DNA of 64,000 nucleotides from Tricholomella constricta. Lineage: Eukaryota; Basidiomycota; Agaricomycetes; Agaricales; Lyophyllaceae. Made by a program: the position numbers and the translations under genes. Position 1 is the first letter of the stretch. Each line of letters starts with the position of its first letter. Below are positions 44,750 through 54,623 of the stretch, piece after piece. The stretch is from NCBI GenBank assembly GCA_013368375.1, contig JAACJP010000054.1:124001-188000 (forward strand). Direction: 5' to 3'. Below the pieces are notes generated by a model. That model searched no databases. It saw only the letters and a list, made by a program, of their open reading frames with translations, and had not been told where the DNA came from.

Positions 44750-47704
44750 ATGTACCCCAGCCAAGTACCAACCTCCAGCAACGACGCGATTCGGGGCGGC
44801 GACAGCCGCACCGACCAGCAAAATTTGAACTCGGGGCCGAGTTCAAGTGGGGAGGGAGTGCAGGGGCGCGCGGAAAATGCGCCCCTGCCCCCAACTTACA
44901 TGGGCTCGCAGCCCCAATTATACCAATATCCTCCGGTTGGCCATATGAGCCAACCGCCCCATCAGGGGCAACAAACATTTCCGACGGTTGGCCATATGAG
45001 CCAACCGCACCACCAAGGGCAACAACCACCTATGGGTGGTTTTTACCCGCCAGGGCTGGCATTCCAACAGATGCCATCAATGGCGGGTTTCATGGGGTAC
45101 CCGCAACCGACGTGGTACCCCCAAATGCCCATGCAGCCTGTACCGCACAATACGCGGTACAACGAATCGGAGAAGATGGAGGTAGACGACCAAAGTCGTC
45201 TGCAAGCAAATGTTCCGCCGGCGCAAGTGGTGCGCGGCGAACAGGTGCGGCAACATGTCGCACCGAATGCAGACGACAAAGCGTCGTCGGCGTCGAGTTC
45301 GCGGAGGATGGCAGACGATCGCAGAGTATCGCCTGCGTCAAGTTCGAGGAGACCATTCGCAGACGATGGTCTCCTTTCTTCTCTCTTGGATCGATTGGAA
45401 GACGCGGGTATTCACCGCGAATTTTGTGATTTCTTGGACGATGGAATGGCGCAGCTGGTTATAACCCAGCTGCTTGATGCATACGATGGAGTTCGCGCGG
45501 ATTTGAGACGCGTGAAAGCGAGAGAAGCGGCCATGGCTGAGCAACTCAGCCTGGCAAGAAAACGGCCGGCAGTAGCATCGCCGGATCGCGGGGAGGGACC
45601 ATCGTCCCGACCCATAAAAAGGCAGCAAATGGAGGTGCGTCGAGAAGAACGCACCTCATACGAGCCGCGACGACAAGAGAGGAGCGAGCCCAGGCGTCCG
45701 GAACGACGCCTGGAACAGGAGAATCGGCGGTACAACCGCCACCCCGACCAGGAAGTGTGGCGTGACGAACGCCCACTTGATTATGGTTCTCAACGGGAAG
45801 AGCGCCGAGAGGATCAAGGAACGCGCGAAGTGCGCCCCTTACCTGCTCGAGAAATCGAGCGCACGGCGTCGACATCGTCGACGTCAGCGGAAGCAAAGCC
45901 GCAAAACCTATCCGGAGCGTTACCGCCCCCGGGAGAAAGCCGGGTGCGGAACCCAGAACGAGGTTCTCAGAAGAAGGAACCTGTTGGCAAATATACTTTG
46001 CCAGCGCCAGCCCCTGCACCACCTAGTACGATGGTGCAGCCCCCAACGCCGCCATCCAAAGGCAAACAGAAGGCATCGGATCCATATGCCGAGGCTATGG
46101 ATGAATCGGACTGGGGCGAGTCGTCTGACGACGACAAGCCTGTCAGCAAGAAGAAGGCTGCCGGGCAAAAGCAGCATCGCGAGAATATGGCTCGCAAAGC
46201 TGAGAAGGAGATGCCGGGGCGGATCCCTGACGAGCTCGGGGTGGTCTTCATCAACGACCGCCACGAAAGGGACAACCGCTTTTGGGATATGCTAGTACGG
46301 ACGATATATGTATCGTCCGCCCAGAATCGTGCCTACGCACTAGGCACTGCAGCGCGAGTGTCCGAAAGCGAGTTGGGGACGGGACACAATTCTCGTCCCC
46401 CATCGGGACGGCTATATGCCGTCGCACCACGCGGGTTCCCAATGAACCCTCGTGAAGTTGATCAGTTGTATGCACTGATCAACGATCGGCGCCCCGGCGT
46501 GACGGATGAAGAGCGGGCAGAGGCCTTTATGCTCTTTAGGGAGTTCCGGCGAGTCTCCCTCTCGGTAGCGCCCCATTTGCGCGACCGATCCATGGCTCGA
46601 GCAGCCATGGATGAATTTAGAAGCGTCAACCGACCGTTCGATACACGGTCACCCATTTGGCAGGCCGCGCCAATTAGGCGGCCTGGGAGGGCATTCGAAT
46701 ATAGGCCGGACAAGCCTACACGAGGCGCTGGCCTGCCTCAGCCAGGCCCCGACCATGCCCTCGATGTCGAGCACTGGTGCCGACATATGATTCACCATGG
46801 GCGTATTGGTTCAAAAAACCAATACGGAGGAATCGTCATGGACTACCGGTTCCGCGTACATAGGCGCGGAACTTGGGGATACTTGTTGGCGAATGTACTA
46901 GCGCCAACTACCCACAGCATGCGGTCATGGTTCATGCGACTTTTCGCGACCATTACTGCGCGGCCATACCTCTACGCAGAGGCTGTGGCTGCCTATAACG
47001 AGGCCAATCCAGATCGGCCTTTCACACCGATCGAAGGCCCTGAGGTTACCATACCTCGCATCCAAGTGATCCCTCCGGAGGTGCGGATCACTGAACAAGG
47101 TGTCTTGCAACACCTTATCAACATTGGTATTCCAGTAAGCTGGATACACCATAGCTACACTTATGGTCTACATTATTTGGACCATAACTACTCTAACTCA
47201 GGTCCCTATAAGGACCTGTTCTGCAATGTTGACGACGATCGAGTTCGTCGTCTAGATGAAATGGGTGTTCCGCCCGCCATCCCTGAGTGGGATGGGTGGT
47301 ACCATCCCACCACCGACGACATCACGCGCATCCAAACACTGATGCACGTGGAATTCCAGACCGAATCACTAGACTGTCTAGTGAGTTCGGAATGGATGTT
47401 TGTGGGTGAAGACCCACACTTCCGAGGACTCCGTGTTCGGGTGGGGGAATATCTCCCCCCAGGCCTGCATCACCCAGCTTCATTGGGATCGACGTCCATC
47501 AACGTCGAAATGGCGGACCCGGCGGCAGCTATACCTGCCCCCGCGACACCCTCCACAGTCGTGGCAGCTCCAACTGGAGCTACCGAAACCCAAGTGGACC
47601 CCGTGTCGGCCCTTACAGGGCCTTTATCACTGGCGGTGATTACCACCAGCCAGGGTCCGGTGGACAACAACACCACCGACCCCGACACAGTGATGGAGTC
47701 ATAG
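44750..47704 (+). CDS. Third ORF of the retrotransposon, 984 aa, function unknown
   Basis: Lies 128 nt after the pol stop, in a different frame, in the position where env sits in errantiviruses. It has no signal peptide or membrane helix, so I do not call it env. N-terminus: Gln/Pro-rich with two near-copies of GHMSQP.HQGQQ. Residues about 205-280 are a predicted helical segment (SLLDRLEDAGIHREFCDFLD...VKAREAAMAEQL). Then comes a long Arg/Glu-rich low-complexity region, an acidic patch (DESDWGESSDDD) with basic KKKAAGQK, and a folded-looking C-terminal half rich in Trp, Tyr and His (VEHWCRHMIHHGRIG, GIVMDYRFRVHRRGTWGYLL, PVSWIHHSYTYGLHYLDHNY). Similar unnamed proteins occur with basidiomycete gypsy elements as far as I recall. 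Possible roles: accessory structural or nucleic-acid-binding protein (inference). Confidence 0.75.
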   Translation: MYPSQVPTSSNDAIRGGDSRTDQQNLNSGPSSSGEGVQGRAENAPLPPTYMGSQPQLYQYPPVGHMSQPPHQGQQTFPTVGHMSQPHHQGQQPPMGGFYPPGLAFQQMPSMAGFMGYPQPTWYPQMPMQPVPHNTRYNESEKMEVDDQSRLQANVPPAQVVRGEQVRQHVAPNADDKASSASSSRRMADDRRVSPASSSRRPFADDGLLSSLLDRLEDAGIHREFCDFLDDGMAQLVITQLLDAYDGVRADLRRVKAREAAMAEQLSLARKRPAVASPDRGEGPSSRPIKRQQMEVRREERTSYEPRRQERSEPRRPERRLEQENRRYNRHPDQEVWRDERPLDYGSQREERREDQGTREVRPLPAREIERTASTSSTSAEAKPQNLSGALPPPGESRVRNPERGSQKKEPVGKYTLPAPAPAPPSTMVQPPTPPSKGKQKASDPYAEAMDESDWGESSDDDKPVSKKKAAGQKQHRENMARKAEKEMPGRIPDELGVVFINDRHERDNRFWDMLVRTIYVSSAQNRAYALGTAARVSESELGTGHNSRPPSGRLYAVAPRGFPMNPREVDQLYALINDRRPGVTDEERAEAFMLFREFRRVSLSVAPHLRDRSMARAAMDEFRSVNRPFDTRSPIWQAAPIRRPGRAFEYRPDKPTRGAGLPQPGPDHALDVEHWCRHMIHHGRIGSKNQYGGIVMDYRFRVHRRGTWGYLLANVLAPTTHSMRSWFMRLFATITARPYLYAEAVAAYNEANPDRPFTPIEGPEVTIPRIQVIPPEVRITEQGVLQHLINIGIPVSWIHHSYTYGLHYLDHNYSNSGPYKDLFCNVDDDRVRRLDEMGVPPAIPEWDGWYHPTTDDITRIQTLMHVEFQTESLDCLVSSEWMFVGEDPHFRGLRVRVGEYLPPGLHHPASLGSTSINVEMADPAAAIPAPATPSTVVAAPTGATETQVDPVSALTGPLSLAVITTSQGPVDNNTTDPDTVMES

Positions 47705-48050
47705 GTCGGGGAGACAACTTAATCCCCCCGTCAACGAACCGACCTCGACACGTAGGGCGTACCGCCGGGCCGACCGCCATTGTCAGGTGCAGATCACCTG
47801 ACTCCCGAGGAGCAATCCGCAGGTTGCGTATTAACGCAACATTGGATGTCCTCACCACCATTCATTGCCGCACGGCACTTTGAGGCCGTGCAGTGGCGCT
47901 AATGCATCCACTACTCGTTAAGTCAAGAATACGTATTATACCTACGTATTCTTGCATTATTTGATAGGTCTAAGTCGCCGGGACCTAGACCCTCCTTTTA
48001 CTCTCCTTTTTCTGCCCAACTCCCTGGTGAAGATCGCTACACGCGATCTT
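47705..48050 (+). other. Retrotransposon 3' noncoding region, hairpin-rich
   Basis: No ORF of note. It contains several perfect inverted repeats, the longest with 12-bp arms (CAAGAATACGTA at 47924-47935 and TACGTATTCTTG at 47943-47954), and AAGATCGC/GCGATCTT just before the polypurine tract. Confidence 0.8.
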
Positions 48051-48059
48051 AAAGGGGGG
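48051..48059 (+). promoter_or_regulatory. Polypurine tract
   Basis: AAAGGGGGG two bases before the 3' LTR, the position and composition expected of the plus-strand primer in reverse transcription. Confidence 0.9.
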
Positions 48060-48061
48060 TA

Positions 48062-48282
48062 TGTAAGGACGCCCACTATCTTATCTAATCTTGGTTATCT
48101 AATCGTATCTTATCGAGACGATTACGCTATTGTTTGGCAACACCTTCTGGTGTTGCCTATTTAATTCATTACATTAATTAAGTATAAACAACCTTGTACA
48201 CCTATACGTAGCAATCGACAGACTTGTCAAGCTTACGTCTAGTGTGAACAACAAGGTCCCCAAATTCTGTAACCCCGTTACA
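48062..48282 (+). repeat. 3' LTR, 221 bp
   Basis: Reads the same as the 5' LTR from TGTAAGGACG to CCCCGTTACA. Followed by the GGGAG target duplication. Confidence 0.97.
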
Positions 48283-48287
48283 GGGAG
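48283..48287. repeat. Target-site duplication, right copy (GGGAG)
   Basis: Matches 37320-37324. Confidence 0.95.
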
Positions 48288-48640
48288 CATGACCAAATTG
48301 CAGGCATGGCCGCACCCTCACTGAGGGCGCCATGCACGTCATTCCATCTACCGTTCTCCACATGTTTTAGAAAATGTCTAAATTGCAGGCACGGGCGCAC
48401 CCTTGAGGGTCCCATGTACACATGTCCAAATAAAATGCAAATTGCAGGCATGGGCGCGCCCTCACTGAGGGTGCCATGCACGTTGTTCTATCTACATTCT
48501 CCACACGTTTGTGAACATGTCCAAATTGCGGGCATGGGCACACCCTCCCTGAGGGTGCTGTGCACACATGTCCAAATGAAATGCAAATTGCAGGGATAGG
48601 TGCACCCTCACTGAGGGTGCCATACACACATGCTAGACCC
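48288..48640. repeat. Satellite array with alternating long and short units, palindromic core
   Basis: Five cores of the form CACCCTCACTGAGGGTG are centred near 48321, 48404 (shortened), 48465, 48549 and 48611. Spacing alternates about 83, 61, 84, 62 bp. Between cores lie AAATTGCAGGCATGGGCGC-like and CCATCTACCGTTCTCCACA-like blocks. The array continues to the left across the retrotransposon: the core at 37273 is about 85 bp from the core at 48321 when the element and one target copy are removed. Confidence 0.85.
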
Positions 48641-49042
48641 TGTCTGGCTGATGCTTTCAGGAACATGACCTGCGACTGAACATGGTGCGTGGGAGGTAAC
48701 TGGCATACGTGACACATGGCGTACCTGGCGAGTGGTGTACCCAGCGAGTGGCGTACCCGGCGACCGGTTAGAGGTTTGAGTTAGAGCTTCAGGTGCCTCG
48801 GTTAGAGTTTTGGGTTGGGAATGTTTCTGCTCGTATCTCGGTTAAGGTTCGGAAACATGTTCTGCTCTGAAAAGATGGAGCGAGATGCAAGTCAAATCAA
48901 ACGCGCCGCACACAATTAATCCCGACAATGCAAACCAACGCCAGCGAGGCAACATAAAATCTGACGGGCAATTTGCGTGAAAGTATTCTGAATAAATCAT
49001 GTACAACTTATTATGCCAGCGAGGCAACGTGAAATACAACTT
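48641..49042. other. Degenerate satellite-like DNA
   Basis: Includes three short direct units at about 48719-48768 (GGCGTACC.GGCGAGTGG-like) and GGTTAGAG-type motifs, then blocks CGCCAGCGAGGCAAC and TACAATAAATTATGTACGAC-like that recur through 52172. No gene. Confidence 0.6.
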
Positions 49043-50696
49043 ATAAATCATGTACAACTTATTATGCCAGCGAGGCAACGTGAAATCTGTTGTGCAACAC
49101 GGGCAGTTTGCGTAAGCGCTAGTATTCTCAGCAGTACAATAAATTATGTACGACTAGTGGCACATTTTTATGAGACGTTGTTTGAGTCTAGCGACACATT
49201 TGAATGAGCCTTGGCTATACGCAACAACACCTTTCACTGCAATCGACGTAGCCAATGAGCGACAGGTCAAGGAGGTGTGTACTTCTTTTGTTGTGATCCC
49301 GACGGACGGTTGGTTTTCTTGCGGGCATGGGCGCACCCTCACTGAGGGTGCCATGCATACATGTCCAAACAAATGCAAATCAAGACAAATGCCAGCGAGG
49401 CAATGTAAAATCTGACGTGTGGTCTGTCTGCTCAATACACTAGCCAGTATTCTGAGCACGTATAATAGATCGAACTAGCTACGTACGACTAGCGGCAGTA
49501 TAATAGATTGGACTAGCTACGTACAGAAGTTTGCTTGCAGCGAGATGCAAGTCAAATCAAACACACTGCACACGATTGTTCCTGACAACGCAAATCTAAC
49601 GCCAGCGAGGCAACGTAGAAGCTGATGCGCAACACGGGCAATTTGCGTGAATGCTAGTATTCTCAGCAAGTACAATAAATTAAATTACGTACCACTAGCG
49701 GGACAATTTTATGATGTTCCTGACGACACAAATCCAACACTAGCGAGGCAATGTAGAATCTGACGGGCAGTCTGCTTTGCGTAAAAGCTAGTATTCTCAG
49801 CAAGGACAATAAATTATGTACGACTAGTGGCACATTTTGATGAGATGTCGTTTGAGTGACACGTTCTAATGAGAGCGAGGGAGGGTGTAGGGATATCTTT
49901 GGTCGTATGCAACGACGACTTTCACTGCAATTGACGTAGCCGATGAGCGACAGGTCAATATGTTCTAGCAACACAATAACCGATGAGTGACAGGTGAAAG
50001 CCATTGAAGTCGAGCTCTGTGGTGCGTACTTGTTTTGTTGTGATCCTGACGGTAAGTTTGCTTGCGTGAACGTTGTTGTGCATGCGTGTGCTGATCGCAA
50101 CGGTTGGCTTTCTTTTGAAGCTCAAGAGAAAAAAAGTACGGCTACGTATGCTGTCGGGGATTGTTGATGCTTGGTTGTCACTGACAGGCCTTTTGATCCG
50201 TCTGGCTGATGCTTTCAGGAACATGACCTGCGACTAAACGTGGTGCGTGGGAGGCGACTAGCATACGTGATGGATGGCGTACCTGGTGAGTGGTGTACCC
50301 AGCGAGTGGCGTACCCGGCGACCGGTTAGAGGTTTGAGTTAGGGCTTCGGGTGCCTCGGTTAGAGTTTTGGGTTGGGAACGTTTCTGCTCGTATCTCGGT
50401 TAAGGTTGTGGGTTCGAAAACATGTTCTGCTCGGAAAAGATGGAGTGAGATGCAAGTCAAATGAAACGCACCACGCACGTTTGTTCCCGACAACACAAAT
50501 CCAACGCCAGCAAGGCAACATAAAATCTGATGGCTAGTATTCTGAGCAAGTGCAATAAATTACATACGACTTAAGCTGCAAGTCAAATCAAACACGCCAC
50601 ACACGTTTGTTCCTGACAACACAAATCCAACGCCAGCAAGGCAACGTAAAGTCTAATGGGTTATTTGCGTAAACGCTAGTATTTTGAGCAAGTACA
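49043..50696. repeat. Tandem duplication of 1,654 bp, copy 1
   Basis: ATAAATCATGTACAACTTAT at 49043 recurs at 50697 and the sequence then follows with a constant 1,654-bp offset and no difference that I noticed. Inside, smaller degenerate repeats with the motif CCAGCGAGGCAACGT and one palindromic core (49333-49351) occur. Open frames on the minus strand (49663-50100, 49154-49459) are satellite artefacts. Confidence 0.93.
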
Positions 50697-52172
50697 ATAA
50701 ATCATGTACAACTTATTATGCCAGCGAGGCAACGTGAAATCTGTTGTGCAACACGGGCAGTTTGCGTAAGCGCTAGTATTCTCAGCAGTACAATAAATTA
50801 TGTACGACTAGTGGCACATTTTTATGAGACGTTGTTTGAGTCTAGCGACACATTTGAATGAGCCTTGGCTATACGCAACAACACCTTTCACTGCAATCGA
50901 CGTAGCCAATGAGCGACAGGTCAAGGAGGTGTGTACTTCTTTTGTTGTGATCCCGACGGACGGTTGGTTTTCTTGCGGGCATGGGCGCACCCTCACTGAG
51001 GGTGCCATGCATACATGTCCAAACAAATGCAAATCAAGACAAATGCCAGCGAGGCAATGTAAAATCTGACGTGTGGTCTGTCTGCTCAATACACTAGCCA
51101 GTATTCTGAGCACGTATAATAGATCGAACTAGCTACGTACGACTAGCGGCAGTATAATAGATTGGACTAGCTACGTACAGAAGTTTGCTTGCAGCGAGAT
51201 GCAAGTCAAATCAAACACACTGCACACGATTGTTCCTGACAACGCAAATCTAACGCCAGCGAGGCAACGTAGAAGCTGATGCGCAACACGGGCAATTTGC
51301 GTGAATGCTAGTATTCTCAGCAAGTACAATAAATTAAATTACGTACCACTAGCGGGACAATTTTATGATGTTCCTGACGACACAAATCCAACACTAGCGA
51401 GGCAATGTAGAATCTGACGGGCAGTCTGCTTTGCGTAAAAGCTAGTATTCTCAGCAAGGACAATAAATTATGTACGACTAGTGGCACATTTTGATGAGAT
51501 GTCGTTTGAGTGACACGTTCTAATGAGAGCGAGGGAGGGTGTAGGGATATCTTTGGTCGTATGCAACGACGACTTTCACTGCAATTGACGTAGCCGATGA
51601 GCGACAGGTCAATATGTTCTAGCAACACAATAACCGATGAGTGACAGGTGAAAGCCATTGAAGTCGAGCTCTGTGGTGCGTACTTGTTTTGTTGTGATCC
51701 TGACGGTAAGTTTGCTTGCGTGAACGTTGTTGTGCATGCGTGTGCTGATCGCAACGGTTGGCTTTCTTTTGAAGCTCAAGAGAAAAAAAGTACGGCTACG
51801 TATGCTGTCGGGGATTGTTGATGCTTGGTTGTCACTGACAGGCCTTTTGATCCGTCTGGCTGATGCTTTCAGGAACATGACCTGCGACTAAACGTGGTGC
51901 GTGGGAGGCGACTAGCATACGTGATGGATGGCGTACCTGGTGAGTGGTGTACCCAGCGAGTGGCGTACCCGGCGACCGGTTAGAGGTTTGAGTTAGGGCT
52001 TCGGGTGCCTCGGTTAGAGTTTTGGGTTGGGAACGTTTCTGCTCGTATCTCGGTTAAGGTTGTGGGTTCGAAAACATGTTCTGCTCGGAAAAGATGGAGT
52101 GAGATGCAAGTCAAATGAAACGCACCACGCACGTTTGTTCCCGACAACACAAATCCAACGCCAGCAAGGCAA
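50697..52172. repeat. Tandem duplication of 1,654 bp, copy 2 (truncated at 1,476 bp)
   Basis: Follows copy 1 head-to-tail and stops at CCAGCAAGGCAA (52172), where the 27-kb unit 2 begins. The palindromic core is at 50987-51005. Confidence 0.93.
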
Positions 52173-54537
52173 CTAGTCATTGGCGGGGTGGATAACGACC
52201 CGTTATCCATTCAGATTTTGGACCCGATTTTTCTCAACATTGAAACAAGCAATTGGGGTCGGTCCAACAGAAAAATATATACTTTTACATGTCCTCTATC
52301 GCACGCACCAATCCGTTTGACGAGATATGTATTCTCGGTGGTGCTATGGACCACCAAAAAGAGGGGCAAAAGCGTGGGAAAGTACACTATTGAGTGTCTT
52401 CAACCCTTCCACATCCGAGACCTTGATATCGGAGGACGTTTCGATATACATTTGATGGAGGTCGCACTTTTTTTTATGAGAATCGGTGAAGAATTGAGTG
52501 AGCTATGGACAATTTTGTGTGGGGGATTCGGGTGGGTGGCTGATGTGGCTGTGCTGAAACTCGGTTCCGGGCAGTTTTAAATTTCTAAAATATTGACTAC
52601 AGCTGCGTGCGCCACAAACTCTTTTGCGTGCGCTGCGCACTTGGTATCTGCCCTCGTCCTGAATTTTCTGAAGGTGACGCGGCTGAACTGTTAAAACGCA
52701 TCAGGGATCTTTGTGGCCTGGCGCGCGGGCGCGTGAAGCGCGCGTCGGCAATAGCCGGCAACTGCCTCTCCTGCCATTCTGGCGCGTTCACCGCACTGTA
52801 GACCATCAAGAGTTTCTCTTTCCTCCACCACTACGACCAGAAGCCAATTATTTGTGAGTAAAAGCTTTCTCTAACGCTTTTTATTGCTGAAACTTACATT
52901 TAGATGATATATCTTTGCCCTCATCCACCTGCCTGATTATTTCGTCTTGGGCGCTCATGGGGCTTAAGGGGCAGGGCTGTGGGGTCGTGTGCATGCACTG
53001 TGAAGCGGATAACGATGGACATTGGCCTCTATGACTCTCAAGTAAGCATACATTGACATCTATCTGCCTCTTTTTAATTTTAGCATCTTTCAGCCGCAGT
53101 CTCAACATGCGCACGCGTCTACCGCCGTCCCCAGAGTACCAAGACCCAGAAGCCTCCATCGACTCGCTCCGGTACTCTCCTCGCCGCCGGCACAACATCA
53201 TCCTCTCCCTCAAGCCTTTCAAGATCGCGATGATCGTCGAACTCTTTGGGTACACGGGTGACCGTGCCTTTGGCCTGGACCTGGACCTGTTCTGCGTACA
53301 AATGGCTGGGACAGCGAGACGGCGCCAGAGCCTCTGATTGGGATGCTGAGTTGTGTTGTGTGTGTGCTAGCGGAGGAGGGTGTGAAGGGGTGGGCATTGC
53401 GAGTGCGGGAGAGTTTTGGAGTGGAATTTTGAAAAGTACGTACCCATACGCCATAAGGCTCGCTTTTTGTCTTTCTGCGCCACGTCATCCTCCCTTCACC
53501 CATATTTTCTCACTTCCTCTCTCTCTCGCATTGTCAATCAAGACACTCACACCACACTCATCCATCTCATAGTCTTCATCCTTGCTGGCACCGGCCGTCT
53601 CTCTCCCACCGCTCCCAACTGCGTCAAATCATCGCATACGACACAACCATCATGGCCATGCTGTATCGGGACCTCGATAACAGCAGCTTCTGACAAGATT
53701 CCGCTGGATAAGGTGGTGGCTGCTGTGCAATCGAAGGAAGAGGGAGAAGGGTCCAAGGTGCGTACATTATCTGTTTTCATATTCTCAATCATGTTAACGG
53801 CTTCGCAGTATCTAGAAACCTGGGTGCTCTGTCGAATACACAACGACCGCAGCAGCAACAGCCCCGACGGCGCCCGTTGTGCCTGCGCAAACTACGAGCT
53901 GGCGCAACTTTTAGCGTCGAGTCGGCGTCGACGGCGGCTCTGTCAGCTGTGTCTGCGGGGGGCGCTACTGGGAGGTCAGGGTCTGGGGTGGAGGAGGGGG
54001 ACAGAGATGAAGAAGAAGAGGGAGGTGCAGCTTAGGCAGCCGGAGAGGTGGGGAGGAGGTGGCACTGACGCGGGAGGGGCCCGAGGCGCAGCCAAAGTTG
54101 GAGGAATGGAGGGAGGAGGAGGAGTAGAAGGGGCAGGGTGGGAGCCGTGCGTGAATCCGGGGGAGGCGACGAAAGCGACGGACTGGTCAGGATGGATGTC
54201 GTTTCTTGTCGAGGTCGGCTGTTATGAAGACCACGACGGCAGGTCCTGCCGTGGACGAGAATGGGATGGACGAAGGTCAGGCGGGGGGTGCTCCTCCTCC
54301 TCCTCCTGCTGTAAGGGATGAGGTGACGCGCGGCAGGGCGCGGAGTGGGGACAAGGGTAAGGGAGAGCGGGGTGGTGGAGGGGTTGATGCAAACTTCGAG
54401 GGGCCGATGAAGCCCGCTTGGGAGAAGCAGGTGGTGGTGGTGCTTGCAGCATCGGTGACAAGAACACTACCATAGAACACTACCATAGTTTCGTACAGTG
54501 CAATACAGAAGAAATGTATCATGTGGTGGTATGACGT

Positions 54538-54623
54538 ATGCGGCGCCCTCACTGAGGGCGCCGCATTGTTTGCATGTCCTCAGTTTGCATGCGGCGCCCT
54601 CAGTGAGGGCGCCGCATGCAAAC
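54538..54623. repeat. Palindrome pair, unit 2 copy
   Basis: Both palindromes (arms of 14 and 20 bp) are preserved base for base relative to 27490-27575, although they would be expected to be fragile in replication. Confidence 0.93.

Larger units (their letters stand above)
37325..48282 (+). mobile_element. Complete Ty3/gypsy chromovirus-type LTR retrotransposon (10,958 bp)
   Basis: Order: 221-bp LTR, 107-nt leader, gag with zinc knuckle and protease (37653-40733), UGA, in-frame pol (open from 40734; RT, RNase H, integrase, chromodomain to 44621), a third ORF (44750-47704), 3' noncoding region, polypurine tract and 221-bp LTR, flanked by a GGGAG duplication. RT before integrase puts it in the Ty3/gypsy (Metaviridae) lineage, and the C-terminal chromodomain suggests a chromovirus, which directs integration to heterochromatin. 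The LTRs appear identical and all frames are long and open, so the insertion is young and may be capable of transposition. It sits in a satellite array inside a 27-kb tandem unit. Confidence 0.97.
25125..52172. repeat. Tandem repeat unit 1, 27,048 bp
   Basis: From CTAGTCATTGGCGGGG at 25125 the sequence recurs from 52173 with a constant offset of 27,048 bp (27,047 after a 1-bp indel near 35374/62422). The differences I could see are 25308 G/A, 25650 A/G, 26785 T/C, 31553 T/C, 32593 T/C, 34303 T/G and the indel. Unit 1 includes the retrotransposon at 37325-48282 and the satellite region after it. Confidence 0.95.

Noticed and set aside
44750..47704. Env-like glycoprotein downstream of pol
   Set aside because: No signal peptide, no transmembrane helix and no cysteine pattern typical of fusion proteins.
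48300..48640. CRISPR-like array of palindromic repeats
   Set aside because: The sequences between cores are themselves repeated, spacing alternates, and the genome is eukaryotic. It is a satellite.
48760..48860. Telomere-like TTAGGG traces (GGTTAGAG, GTTAGGG)
   Set aside because: Only isolated degenerate words with no tandem array.
49663..50100. 145-codon minus-strand ORF repeated at 51317-51754
   Set aside because: Lies wholly in satellite DNA with repeated motifs; identical copies come from the 1,654-bp duplication.
50405..50420. B-box-like GGGTTCGAAAAC as a tRNA
   Set aside because: No matching acceptor, D-arm or anticodon arm around it; part of the satellite.
53416..54321. 301-codon ORF in unit 2
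   Set aside because: Opened only by one T-to-C change removing a stop present in unit 1; runs through a splice-like intron and low-complexity purine-rich sequence.
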